A DNA stretch of 64,000 bases from Streptomyces sp. NBC_01016 (GTDB lineage: Bacteria; Actinomycetota; Actinomycetes; Streptomycetales; Streptomycetaceae): assembly GCF_026341035.1 (NCBI RefSeq), contig NZ_JAPEOQ010000001.1:5208001-5272000 (forward strand), read 5' to 3'. The position numbers and the translations under genes are program-made. Below, in pieces: positions 1 through 7,464 of the stretch (position 1 is its first letter; every line of letters starts with the position of its first letter). The notes below the pieces were generated by a model. It saw only the letters and a program-made list of their open reading frames with translations, ran no database searches and had not been told where the DNA came from.

Positions 1-501
1 CTTGACGAGGCTCTCGGCGAGCGCCCGGTCGGTGGGTGTGTACAGCTGGAAGAAGCCAGGTGTGTCACCGAACTCGGCGGCCACGTCCTCCATCGGGTCG
101 ACCGTCAGCGTCGACGCCACCATGGGTACGCCGGTGCGCGCCGCGGCCCGCGCCGTCGCCAGGTCCCCGTGTCCGTCCTGCGCGCACAGCCCGATCACGC
201 CGACCGGCGCCATGAACAGCGGTGAGGCGAGGCGCATCCCGAACAGGTCCACGGACATGTCGCGCTGCGTGGCACCCACCATCATCCGGGGCACGAGTCC
301 GTACCGCTCGAAGGCCCGCACATTGGCGCGCTGCGTGTGCTCGTTGCCCGCGCCCCCGGCGACGTAGGACCAGACGGAGGGGGAGAGGGCCGCCTGCGCC
401 CGCTGTTCGAGGGTGGCGAAGTCCATCGGCTGCGAGGGCGTGACGCCCCGCAGTCCGTCGAGGTAGATCTCGAATTGGTAGTCGCCGAACTGCGGGCTCA
501 T
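1..501 (-). CDS. lactate 2-monooxygenase-type FMN enzyme (C-terminus outside window)
   Basis: The first 167 codons of an FMN-dependent alpha-hydroxy acid dehydrogenase. The N-terminus has the FGDYQxEIYLxGL opening and the SVWSYVAGGAGNE segment, followed by SPLFMAPVGVIGLCAQDGHGD and GVPMVASTLTVDP, the start of the FMN-binding TIM barrel. This pattern is typical of actinobacterial proteins called lactate 2-monooxygenase, which turn L-lactate into acetate, CO2 and water. Another 2-hydroxy acid substrate is possible. The catalytic His/Arg region lies beyond the left edge and cannot be checked. The ATG at 501 is preceded on the minus strand by a GAGG-type ribosome site. It may follow the hydrolase and cupin genes in one leftward unit, with a gap of about 70 bases. 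Confidence 0.85.
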   Translation of the reverse strand, partial: MSPQFGDYQFEIYLDGLRGVTPSQPMDFATLEQRAQAALSPSVWSYVAGGAGNEHTQRANVRAFERYGLVPRMMVGATQRDMSVDLFGMRLASPLFMAPVGVIGLCAQDGHGDLATARAAARTGVPMVASTLTVDPMEDVAAEFGDTPGFFQLYTPTDRALAESLVK

Positions 502-574
502 CGCGCACCTCTTCACCAGGCGGGGGCAGGGACACACCAATCTGCCAGGTCAACCGTGCGGCGCAAAGGGGTGG

Positions 575-1459
575 TCAGGTGTGCTGCCGTACGAAGTCCA
601 GGGAAGCGGTGAAGATCCGCCGGACCTCGGCGTCGTCCGCGCCGTGCCAGCCGTGGTCGGCCCCCGGCACCGTCCGTAGCTCGACCGGCGCCCCGGCCGC
701 CCGCAGCGCGTCCGACAGGTCACGGCCGTGGGAGCACGACACCATCGAGTCGGCCTCGCCGTGCACGACGAGGAAGGGCGGTGCGTCCGCGTGCACCCGT
801 CTCAACGGGCTTGCTGCGTCCGCCAGTTCGGGCACCGAAGATGGGGCGTCACCCAGGAGCAGCGCCTCGGGCGTGGCCGGGTTGGCCGGATCGAACGGGG
901 GCCGCGCCGTCGTCAGGTCCGCAGGGCCGTACCAGATGACCGCCCCCGCGAGCCGCGGCTCGTCGTGTGTGAGCGCGAGCAGCGAGGCCAGATGGCCGCC
1001 CGCCGACTCGCCCCAGACGACGGTGCGTTCGGCGTCGATGCCCAACTCGTCCGCGCGCAGGCCGAGCCAGCGCAGCGCCGACCGCAGGTCCTCCAGCGGC
1101 GCGGGGAACGTCGCCTCGCCGCTGAGCCGGTAGTCCACGCAGGCGACCGCGAGGCCCGCCGCCGCGAGCTGCTCGAACGGGCCGGGGGCCCACCCCCGCG
1201 TACGCACACCCATGTCGTCACGCCGGCCGCGCCGCCACGCCCCGCCGTGCACGAACAGCACCAGCGGCGCCGGGCCCGCCGACGCGGGCAGCCACAGGTC
1301 GAGTTCCAGCGGGCGGGCACCATCCACGTCCGCGTACGGGACGCCGCGCAACGCCCGGACGCCACCCGCGTACTCGGTCGACCGGGGCAGCGGCGTGACG
1401 TCCGGGGGCGGCGCGGCGATCAACTGCCGCAGTTCGCCCGGCGTCACGAGGTCCGCCAC
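575..1459 (-). CDS. alpha/beta hydrolase, HSL/carboxylesterase type
   Basis: A 294-residue cytoplasmic serine hydrolase. It has the HGGAW oxyanion-hole motif about 80 residues in, the nucleophile elbow GESAGG, and a C-terminal DHGWHG carrying the catalytic histidine; an acid residue lies in the HGEADSMV stretch. This is the hormone-sensitive-lipase / alpha/beta hydrolase-3 layout, so an esterase or lactonase role is likely, but the substrate is not evident. The GTG start at 1459 lies inside the end of the upstream cupin gene (16-base overlap), so the two are translationally coupled. Coupling to a quercetinase-like cupin suggests it could split the depside ester that quercetinases release; this is inference only. 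Confidence 0.85.
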   Translation of the reverse strand: MADLVTPGELRQLIAAPPPDVTPLPRSTEYAGGVRALRGVPYADVDGARPLELDLWLPASAGPAPLVLFVHGGAWRRGRRDDMGVRTRGWAPGPFEQLAAAGLAVACVDYRLSGEATFPAPLEDLRSALRWLGLRADELGIDAERTVVWGESAGGHLASLLALTHDEPRLAGAVIWYGPADLTTARPPFDPANPATPEALLLGDAPSSVPELADAASPLRRVHADAPPFLVVHGEADSMVSCSHGRDLSDALRAAGAPVELRTVPGADHGWHGADDAEVRRIFTASLDFVRQHT

Positions 1460-2001
1460 TGGTGGTCGGGCAGGAAGCGGACGTCGTACTCCTGCGGCAC
1501 CGTGCCGAACTTGTGCGGCTCGGGGACGAACGGCCGGGCCGGCAGGCCCATTTCCTCCGCCGGTGTGCCCAGCGTCTCGAAGAACCGCTCGAAGGTTCCG
1601 CCGGGGCCCGCGGCGACGCCGACGACCTGGGAGTGGTGGCGCTCCATGCGGTAGGCGTGCGCGCAGTTCTTCGGCACGAAACCGAAGTCGCCGGGCGTGA
1701 GCAGACGCTCCAGCTGCTCGCCCTCGGGGTCCTCGGCGAAGAGCCGGACCGCGCCCTGCGTCACGTAGAACACCTCGTGGGTGTCCGCGTGCACATGCGC
1801 CGGGATGATGTCGCCCTTCGGGCCCTCGACGGTGAAGAAGTTGAAGGTGTTGTCGGTCTGCTCGCCGCCCGCGTAGACGGTGACGAGATCGCCGAAGAGG
1901 TGGGCCCGGTCGCCCTCGCCCTTCTCGATCACGTACGGCTTCGACGGGTCGGCCGGTATGCGGGAGGCGCTGCGGTAGCGCGTCGCGAACTCCATGGTCA
2001 T
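1444..2001 (-). CDS. quercetin 2,3-dioxygenase-like monocupin
   Basis: A single-domain cupin of 185 residues, the size of the Streptomyces quercetinase QueD. Cupin motif 1 is visible as a glycine, HVH, then THE and a closing glycine (PAHVHADTHEVFYVTQG); motif 2 is GDFGFVPKNCAHAY. These supply the 3-His/1-Glu metal site. The family opens the flavonol ring with release of CO, though some members are pirin-like or unknown. I chose ATG 2001 because AAGGA sits 7-8 bases upstream; ATG 2010 is in frame but lacks a site. The promoter region holds two MarR-type palindromes and a tandem repeat shared with the divergent MarR gene, so it is probably repressed by that protein. Confidence 0.8.
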   Translation of the reverse strand: MTMEFATRYRSASRIPADPSKPYVIEKGEGDRAHLFGDLVTVYAGGEQTDNTFNFFTVEGPKGDIIPAHVHADTHEVFYVTQGAVRLFAEDPEGEQLERLLTPGDFGFVPKNCAHAYRMERHHSQVVGVAAGPGGTFERFFETLGTPAEEMGLPARPFVPEPHKFGTVPQEYDVRFLPDHQWRTS

Positions 2002-2019
2002 GCGGATCATCCTTGCCTG

Positions 2020-2036
2020 TGTCAGGGTGCCTGACG
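2020..2036. promoter_or_regulatory. MarR operator copy 1 (imperfect)
   Basis: TGTCAGG, a 3-base spacer, then CCTGACG: a 17-bp palindrome with one mismatched outer base, just upstream of the cupin start. Its centre is 22 bp (two helical turns) from the second copy, which fits cooperative binding by the neighbouring MarR dimer. Confidence 0.65.
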
Positions 2037-2041
2037 TTCTG

Positions 2042-2058
2042 TGTCAGGTAGCCTGACA
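2042..2058. promoter_or_regulatory. MarR operator copy 2 (perfect)
   Basis: TGTCAGG-TAG-CCTGACA, a perfect 7-bp inverted repeat with a 3-base spacer between the divergent cupin and MarR genes. It is the better of two copies and is the likely autoregulatory site. Confidence 0.7.
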
Positions 2059-2066
2059 TGTGAAGC

Positions 2067-2141
2067 GGTCGACAGGCAAGAGGTCGACAGGCAAGAGGTC
2101 GACAGGCAAGAGGTCGACAAGCAAGAGGTCGACGGGCAAGA
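2067..2141. repeat. five tandem copies of a 15-bp unit
   Basis: Unit GGTCGACAGGCAAGA repeated head to tail five times; copies 1-3 are identical and copies 4 and 5 each differ by one base. It lies between the MarR palindromes and the MarR start, so it would be in the 5' leader or promoter of the MarR gene. The period is a multiple of three and stays open in several frames, producing spurious long reading frames. Confidence 0.9.
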
Positions 2142-2192
2142 GCAAGGACAGTGCCTGTGTCGAGGTATCCGGGAGTCCGGGAGGACGAAGAA

Positions 2193-2666
2193 GTGACTAG
2201 CCAGCCCCGACGTGATCTGCCGCAGCTCCTCGGTGACGCCCGGCGCTGGTTCGAGGACGGGCTGCTCGCGGCTCTGGAGGCGCAAGGTGTGGCGCCGATA
2301 ACGCCCACCCAGGTGCAGCTCTTCGCGATGCTCGACGCGGACGGCACCACCGTCTCCGAGCTGGCCCGCCGCATGGGCGTGACCCGGCAGACCGTCCATC
2401 AGGCCGTCCGCGCCCTGATCGACGACGGCCTCCTGGAGCAGGTGCCGGACCCCGCGTCGGCCCGGCAGCGCCTGGTCCGCCGTACCGCGGAGGGGCGGCG
2501 CGCCCATGAGCGGGCGCGGCGGGCCCTGGACGGTCTCGAGGCCCGGCTGGCGGAGCGCATCGGGGAGGAGGTGCTCGGCGGGCTGCGTGCGGCGCTGGAG
2601 GCTCCGTGGGGCGGGCCGTTCGACGAGCGGCCCGCCGAGGCCGTCAGTCGTCGACCGCGTCCGTGA
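2193..2666 (+). CDS. MarR-family transcriptional regulator
   Basis: A 157-residue winged-helix regulator. The recognition helix region reads TVSELARRMGVTRQTVHQAVRALIDDGLLE, followed by the wing DPASARQRLVRRTAEGR and a C-terminal dimerisation helix. The GTG at 2193 is the preferred start because GGGAGG ends 8 bases upstream; an in-frame ATG at 2151 has no site and would translate unrelated leader sequence. It is divergent from the cupin/hydrolase unit with two palindromic operators between, so it probably represses that unit and itself in response to a phenolic ligand. The 3' end overlaps the end of the convergent phytase gene by 23 bases. Confidence 0.88.
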   Translation: MTSQPRRDLPQLLGDARRWFEDGLLAALEAQGVAPITPTQVQLFAMLDADGTTVSELARRMGVTRQTVHQAVRALIDDGLLEQVPDPASARQRLVRRTAEGRRAHERARRALDGLEARLAERIGEEVLGGLRAALEAPWGGPFDERPAEAVSRRPRP

Positions 2667-3927
2667 CCGCGCCCAGGTCCACGAACTTGAAGTTGGTGGA
2701 GGGGCGGTCCGTCTCGCCCGGGGCGTCGTGGCCGTCCTGCACGACCAGCAGACCGTTCGGGTAGCGGCGGCCCAGCGGCTCGTTCAGCGCGGCGGCGCCG
2801 TCGCACTCCTCGGAGCCGTCGAGCTCCGCCGAGGCGGGCGTGACGCGGAAGCCGCCCTCGTACTTGTTCGCGTCGGAGACCTCGCGGTCGTACGCGGCGA
2901 AGGTGTTGTCGCCCTGGCTGGAGGCGAGGAGCAGGCCGTCGCCGTCCTTCTCGGTGACCAGGGTCAGGCCCTCGACGTCCGCGGTGAGGCGCTTGCCGCC
3001 GAAGCCTGGGTCGGCGCCCGCGACACACTCCTCGGTCGCCTCGTCGTACGTGCCCGGAACCCCGTACTCCTTCACCTTGTCGATCAGCTTCGGTGCGCCG
3101 GTGAGGTCGGCGCGCAGCCGCCAGATGCCGACGTCCTCCTGGCCGGCGTAGAGCGTGCCGGTCGCCGGGTCCACCACCATGCCCTCGACCTGCGGGAGTT
3201 CGCCGGGCTCGCCGCAGGGTGACCAGGTGGCGCCGTTCGGGAGGCCGAAGGTGGACGGCAGGTCGAGGGTGCGGACCTTGGTGTAGCCGACCGTGCCGTC
3301 GGCGTTGCCCTTGAGTTCCAGGAGGGCGAGGCGGGTGCGCTCACGCTGACTGACCAGGGCGTACGAGCGGCCGCTCGCCTTGTCCGTCCAGGTGGCCAGG
3401 CCGTACGCCGTGCGCTGCTCGTTGATCTCGTCCTGGGAGCCGGAGTAGACCGGGGCCGCCTTCGGGTCGGTGACGTCGGTGAGCGGGCCGCCGGCGCGGT
3501 CGCGGTCGATGCGGTAGAAGCGCAGCCGGTCGTTGCCGCGGTCCGAGGTCACCGCCAGGTCGCCGAGGCCGGCGCTGTGGACCAGGTCGACGTTGTTGAA
3601 CCGGCCGGGCGCGTCGTCGGCGCCGGGTCCCGCGGGGGCCGGCAGCGACTGCACCTCGTGCGCGTCGAGGTCGTAGACGCGCAGGCCGCCCTGCTTGGCC
3701 GTGGCGACGACGAGGCTGCGGTCCGGGTCCGCGGGGTTGCGCCAGATCGCCGGGTCGTCGGCGTCCGCGTCACCGCCCGCGGCGTCGTCGTGCAGGGCGG
3801 CGGTCTCGGCGCGCGGCGGGACGGCGGGCAGCGCTCGAGAGGCGGCCTGGGCCGGGCCCGTCGCGGTCACGGCGAGCGCGGCGACGGTGGTGGCGAGGAC
3901 CAGCAGGGACGTCCGTGGAATGGCCAC
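2644..3927 (-). CDS. secreted beta-propeller phytase (3-phytase)
   Basis: A 427-residue exported protein with a Sec signal peptide (Arg in the n-region, hydrophobic core, cleavage near AQA-A at about residue 28). The mature part matches beta-propeller phytases: DADDPAIW near the start of the propeller, then repeated short blades including GLPNGATW, QVEGMVVDP and DVEGLTLV, whose acidic residues bind calcium. The enzyme releases phosphate from phytate outside the cell. The start follows a good AAGGAG site. In Streptomyces such genes are usually under PhoP control; a weak PHO-box-like pair lies upstream. The 3' end overlaps the convergent MarR gene. Confidence 0.88.
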   Translation of the reverse strand: MAIPRTSLLVLATTVAALAVTATGPAQAASRALPAVPPRAETAALHDDAAGGDADADDPAIWRNPADPDRSLVVATAKQGGLRVYDLDAHEVQSLPAPAGPGADDAPGRFNNVDLVHSAGLGDLAVTSDRGNDRLRFYRIDRDRAGGPLTDVTDPKAAPVYSGSQDEINEQRTAYGLATWTDKASGRSYALVSQRERTRLALLELKGNADGTVGYTKVRTLDLPSTFGLPNGATWSPCGEPGELPQVEGMVVDPATGTLYAGQEDVGIWRLRADLTGAPKLIDKVKEYGVPGTYDEATEECVAGADPGFGGKRLTADVEGLTLVTEKDGDGLLLASSQGDNTFAAYDREVSDANKYEGGFRVTPASAELDGSEECDGAAALNEPLGRRYPNGLLVVQDGHDAPGETDRPSTNFKFVDLGAVTDAVDD

Positions 3928-4018
3928 GTGAAAGCTCCTTCATGGCGTGAGCATGGCGGATGCATTCTGTGATCTTGGTGTGAGGGGGAAGGGGGTGGTG
4001 TCCGAAGCGGAAGCGTAC

Positions 4019-4040
4019 AAGGGGTGAACTCGCGGTGTGG
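4019..4040 (-). promoter_or_regulatory. possible PHO box upstream of phytase gene
   Basis: Read on the minus strand, two adjacent 11-base units CCACACCGCGA and GTTCACCCCTT lie about 90-110 bases upstream of the phytase start. The second matches the GTTCACC core of the Streptomyces PhoP direct repeat; the first matches poorly. Offered as a weak candidate only. Confidence 0.3.
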
Positions 4041-4108
4041 GGAGGGGAGTTGAGTCGCGCTGCCGTCGCGCGGGGCGCCAGTGGCGGGTCAAAGCGTGCG
4101 GACAGGTT

Positions 4109-4138
4109 GCGAACAAAATCGTTGACAATTCTGTTCGC
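4109..4138. promoter_or_regulatory. GntR operator overlapping a TTGACA -35 box
   Basis: A 30-bp interrupted palindrome. The outer arms GCGAACA (4109-4115) and TGTTCGC (4132-4138) are perfect; the inner 14 bp AATCGTTGACAATT (4117-4130) share the same centre and match the NTTGTNNACAAN style of FadR/VanR-subfamily sites. It covers TTGACA at 4122-4127, a likely -35 element, about 40 bp before the GntR start. A convincing -10 was not assigned (TTTAGC at 4144-4149 is possible). Confidence 0.65.
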
Positions 4139-4178
4139 CTAGATTTAGCGTCGACACGCACTCACTCAGGGAGGGCAG

Positions 4179-4832
4179 ATGCCGGAGGAAGCCCGTCCGG
4201 GCTCCGGAGAGCAGGCCAAGCAGTACGCGCTCGATCAGCTGCGGAAGGCGATTCTGCGCGGCGAGATGTCACCGGCCCAGCGGCTGGTGGAGAACGAACT
4301 CGCCGAGCAGTACGACGTGACGCGGGCGAGCATCCGTGCCGCGCTGCTCGAGCTGGCCGCGGAAGGCCTGGTCGAGCGGATCCGTAACCGCGGCTCGCGG
4401 GTGCGGGTCGTCACGGTCGAGGAGGCCGTGGAGATCACCGAGTGCCGGATGGCACTCGAAGGGCTGTGCGCGGCCAAGGCGGCAGAGGAGGCCACCGACG
4501 CGCAGCTCGACGAGCTCACCGGGCTCGGTGACGCCATGTCCAAGGCGGTCGCGGACGGTGACCCGCTCACCTACTCCGACCTCAACCACGAGCTGCACGC
4601 CCGCATCCGGGAGATCTCCGGCCAGCACACGGCCGTCGGGCTCCTGGAGCGGCTCAACGCCCAACTGGTGCGTCACCGCTTCCAGTTGGCGCTGCGTCCG
4701 GGGCGTTCGCAGCAGTCCCTGAGCGAGCATCTGGCGATGATCGAGGCGATCCGCGCCAGGGACCCGCAGGCGGCCGAGACGGCCGTCCGCGCCCACCTCC
4801 GCAGTGTGATCGACGTGTTGAGCGCCGACTGA
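4179..4832 (+). CDS. GntR-family (FadR/FCD) regulator of the gallate-type operon
   Basis: A 217-residue regulator. It has an N-terminal GntR winged helix (residues about 15-80, with ENELAEQYDVTRASIRAALLELAAEGLVERIRNRGSRV split over helix-turn-helix and wing). The C-terminal all-helical FCD domain has the metal/effector histidines in DLNHELHARI and SEHLAMIEAI. The ATG follows GGGAGG. It is the first gene of the rightward operon, 48 bases before galB, and its own promoter contains a 30-bp palindrome, so autoregulation is likely. FCD members usually bind small carboxylic acids, so gallate or a ring-cleavage acid is a reasonable inducer, but this is inferred from neighbours. Confidence 0.9.
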   Translation: MPEEARPGSGEQAKQYALDQLRKAILRGEMSPAQRLVENELAEQYDVTRASIRAALLELAAEGLVERIRNRGSRVRVVTVEEAVEITECRMALEGLCAAKAAEEATDAQLDELTGLGDAMSKAVADGDPLTYSDLNHELHARIREISGQHTAVGLLERLNAQLVRHRFQLALRPGRSQQSLSEHLAMIEAIRARDPQAAETAVRAHLRSVIDVLSAD

Positions 4833-4880
4833 CGTTGCACCGGGGGCGGGCCGCACACCTGTCACCTAGGAGATGCAGCA

Positions 4881-5633
4881 ATGACCAACGGCAACGTGCC
4901 CGCCACCCCGCCACGATCGACCCTCGTGGTCACCGCGCACGCCGGGGACTTCGTGTGGCGGGCCGGCGGTGCCATCGCGCTCGCCGCCGCCCGCGGCGAG
5001 AAGGTGAGCATCGCGTGCCTGACGTTCGGGGAGCGCGGCGAGTCCGCCAAGGCCTGGCGGGAGGGCAAGAAGCTCGACGAGATCAAGGCGCTGCGCCGCG
5101 ACGAGGCGGAGCGGGCCGCCGCCGCGCTCGGCGCCGACGTGCACTTCTTTGACGCCGGTGACTACCCCCTCGTCGAGACCGCCGAGCTGACCGACCGGCT
5201 CGTCACGGTCTACCGGGACACCCAGCCCGACGTGGTGCTCACGCACCCGGTCGAGGACCCGTACAACGGCGATCACCCGGCCGCCAACCGCATGGCCCTG
5301 CAGGCCCGCGTCCTCGCGCAGGCCATCGGCTACCCCGGCGAGGGCGAGATCATCGGCGCCCCGCCCGTCTTCTACTTCGAGCCGCACCAGCCCGAGATGA
5401 GCGGCTTCAAGCCCGAGGTCCTCCTCGACATCACCGAGGTCTGGGACATCAAGCGCAAGGCCATGGAGTGCCTGGGCGCCCAGCAGCACCTGTGGGAGTA
5501 CTACACCGACCTGGCCGTACGCCGAGGTGTGCAGCTCAAGCGCAACGCGGGGCCCAACCTGGGGCTCGCCCACAAGACCATGGCCGAGGCGTACATGCGC
5601 CCGTACCCGCAGATCGCGAAGGAGCTCGCCTGA
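4881..5633 (+). CDS. galB: 4-oxalomesaconate hydratase (PIG-L/LmbE family)
   Basis: A 250-residue zinc-dependent PIG-L fold protein. The N-terminal TAHAGDFVWRAGGAIALAA segment gives the His/Asp metal site, followed by CLTFGERGESAKAWR and the downstream HPVEDPYNGDHPAAN metal histidines; the C-terminal QQHLWEYYTDLAVRRGVQ is also typical. These stretches closely resemble Pseudomonas GalB rather than ordinary sugar deacetylases. GalB adds water to 4-oxalomesaconate to give 4-carboxy-4-hydroxy-2-oxoadipate. An AGGAG site precedes the ATG by 8 bases. Its stop overlaps the galC start (TGATG), and galD follows, so the three pathway steps are together in one operon, which supports the assignment. Confidence 0.87.
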   Translation: MTNGNVPATPPRSTLVVTAHAGDFVWRAGGAIALAAARGEKVSIACLTFGERGESAKAWREGKKLDEIKALRRDEAERAAAALGADVHFFDAGDYPLVETAELTDRLVTVYRDTQPDVVLTHPVEDPYNGDHPAANRMALQARVLAQAIGYPGEGEIIGAPPVFYFEPHQPEMSGFKPEVLLDITEVWDIKRKAMECLGAQQHLWEYYTDLAVRRGVQLKRNAGPNLGLAHKTMAEAYMRPYPQIAKELA

Positions 5634-6328
5634 TGCCCGGCGTCATCGTCACCAACCCGCCCAAGGCCGAGCCCAAGGACGTCGAGGCGCTCGCCGGGTA
5701 CGGCGTCGCCACCGTCCACGAGGCGATGGGCCGCACCGGCCTCCTCGGCCACCACCTGCGCCCCAATCAGCAGGACACGCGCATCGCCGGCACCGCGGTG
5801 ACGGTGCTCTCCTGGCCCGGCGACAACCTCATGATCCACGCGGCCGTGGAGCAGTGCGGCGAGGGCGACATCCTCGTCGTCACCACCACATCTCCGTCCA
5901 CCGACGGCATGTTCGGCGAGCTGTTCGCCACGGCGCTGCAGAAGCGCGGGGTGCGCGGCATCGTCACCAACGCCGGGATCCGTGACACCGCCGAGCTGCG
6001 CGAGATGGGCTTCCACGCCTGGTCCGCCGCCGTGTCCGCGCAGGGCACCGTGAAGGCGACCGGCGGCAGCGTCAACGTCCCGGTCGTCATCGGGGGTGAG
6101 ACCGTCCGTCCCGGTGATGTCATCGTCGCGGACGACGACGGTGTGGTGGTCGTGCCGCGTGAACGGGCCGCCGAGGCCGCGGAGAAGTCCCAGGCCCGCG
6201 AGGAGAAGGAGGCCGCCACCCGCGCCGCCTTCCTGGAGGGCCAACTCGGCCTGGACCGCTACGGGTTGCGCGACACCCTCAAGCGGCTCGGCGTCGAGTA
6301 CCGCACGTACGAGGAACACACCTCGTGA
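5633..6328 (+). CDS. galC: 4-carboxy-4-hydroxy-2-oxoadipate aldolase / oxaloacetate decarboxylase
   Basis: A 231-residue class II aldolase of the RraA-like (LigK/GalC/HMG aldolase) family. Visible features are the GTAVTVLSWPGDNLMIHAA strand, GDILVV, and GIVTNAGIRDTAEL, where the Arg-Asp pair binds substrate carboxylate and metal; VNVPVVIGGETVRPGDVIVADDDGVVVVP is the conserved C-terminal part. It splits 4-carboxy-4-hydroxy-2-oxoadipate into pyruvate and oxaloacetate, the last step of the gallate and protocatechuate-4,5 routes. Translation starts at the ATG overlapping galB's stop by one base; the stop overlaps the GTG of galD by four bases. RraA proteins alone would be ambiguous, but the gene context is specific. 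Confidence 0.87.
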   Translation: MPGVIVTNPPKAEPKDVEALAGYGVATVHEAMGRTGLLGHHLRPNQQDTRIAGTAVTVLSWPGDNLMIHAAVEQCGEGDILVVTTTSPSTDGMFGELFATALQKRGVRGIVTNAGIRDTAELREMGFHAWSAAVSAQGTVKATGGSVNVPVVIGGETVRPGDVIVADDDGVVVVPRERAAEAAEKSQAREEKEAATRAAFLEGQLGLDRYGLRDTLKRLGVEYRTYEEHTS

Positions 6329-7464
6329 CCGGGGCGGAGGGGGCCGGGTCGGAAGGGGCCCGGTTCGATGAGGTGCGCTGTCTGTTGATGCGCGGCGGCA
6401 CCTCCAAGGGCGCCTACTTCCTGGCCGAGGACCTGCCCGCCGAACCGGCCGCCCGCGACGAGCTGCTGCTGCGGGTGATGGGCAGCCCCGACCCGCGCCA
6501 GATCGACGGCATCGGGGGTGGCCACCCGCTCACCAGCAAGGTCGCGGTGGTGTCACTTTCGGACGACCCGGACGCCGACGTCGACTACCTGTTCCTCCAA
6601 GTGAACGTCGACGAACCCGTGGTGTCGGCCCGTCAGAACTGCGGCAACATCCTCGCCGGCATCGGCCCGTTCGCGGTCGAGCGCGGCCTGGTGTCCGCGG
6701 GGGAGGAGGAGACCTCGGTCCGTATCCGCATGGTCAACTCCGGTGACCGGGCCACGGCCACGTTCCCCACGCCGGGCGGCCGGGTCGACTACACGGGCAA
6801 CGCGGAGATCTCCGGTGTACCGGGGACCGCGGCCGCCGTGGTCATCGAATTCCCGCCGGGCGAGGGCGCGTTGCTTCCGACGGGGCACCTCCGCGACACG
6901 GTCGCCGGCACCGAGGTGACCTGCGTCGACAACGGCATGCCGACCGTGCTCATACCCGCCGACTCCTTGAAGGTCACCGGCTACGAGGACCCGAAGGAGC
7001 TGGAGGCGGACGAGGAGCTGACCCGGCGTCTCCGTGAAATCCGCCTGGAAGCCGGTGAGTTGATGGGCCTCGGTGATGTCTCCGACGCCACCGTCCCCAA
7101 GCTGACCCTGCTCGCCCCGCCCCGGCACGGCGGCGCCGTCACCACCCGTACGTTCATCCCCGTGCGCTGCCACACCTCCATCGGCGTGCTCGGCGCGGCG
7201 AGCGTGGCGGCAGGGCTGCGGATGGCCGGCAGCGTGGCGGACGGCATCGCCCAACCGCCCACGGGAGCAGACCGGTTGCGCATCGAGCACCCCACCGGCT
7301 TCACCGACATCGAAGCCGGCCTCACCACGGGCCCCGACGGACTTCCCGCCCCGCGGCGCACCGCCGTAGTCCGCACGGCCCGAAAACTCTTCGACGGCGC
7401 GGTCTTCCCGCGCTCCGTCGACACCGCATCCCTCCCCGCACAGAACTCAGGAGGTCCCCGATGA
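6325..7464 (+). CDS. galD: 4-oxalomesaconate tautomerase (PrpF family)
   Basis: A 379-residue PrpF/diaminopimelate-epimerase fold isomerase. The diagnostic RCLLMRGGTSKGAYFLAEDL opening is present, then DGIGGGHPLTSKVAVV, NCGNILAGIGPFAVERGL and a second lobe with HTSIGVLGAASVAAGL. GalD converts the keto form of 4-oxalomesaconate, made by ring cleavage, into the enol form used by GalB. PrpF relatives isomerise aconitate, but there are no methylcitrate genes nearby and the flanking galB/galC fix the pathway. The GTG start overlaps the galC stop and its own stop overlaps the ATG of the dioxygenase, indicating tight coupling. Confidence 0.87.
   Translation: MTGAEGAGSEGARFDEVRCLLMRGGTSKGAYFLAEDLPAEPAARDELLLRVMGSPDPRQIDGIGGGHPLTSKVAVVSLSDDPDADVDYLFLQVNVDEPVVSARQNCGNILAGIGPFAVERGLVSAGEEETSVRIRMVNSGDRATATFPTPGGRVDYTGNAEISGVPGTAAAVVIEFPPGEGALLPTGHLRDTVAGTEVTCVDNGMPTVLIPADSLKVTGYEDPKELEADEELTRRLREIRLEAGELMGLGDVSDATVPKLTLLAPPRHGGAVTTRTFIPVRCHTSIGVLGAASVAAGLRMAGSVADGIAQPPTGADRLRIEHPTGFTDIEAGLTTGPDGLPAPRRTAVVRTARKLFDGAVFPRSVDTASLPAQNSGGPR

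Noticed and set aside
2067..2141. Tandem repeats as a small CRISPR array
   Set aside because: There are no spacers between the 15-bp units and no cas genes.
575..2374. A 599-codon open frame covering hydrolase, cupin region and the tandem repeats on the minus strand
   Set aside because: It is the hydrolase frame extended through other genes; the 15-bp repeats lack stops in this frame. The GTG at 1459 with coupling to the cupin is the sensible start.
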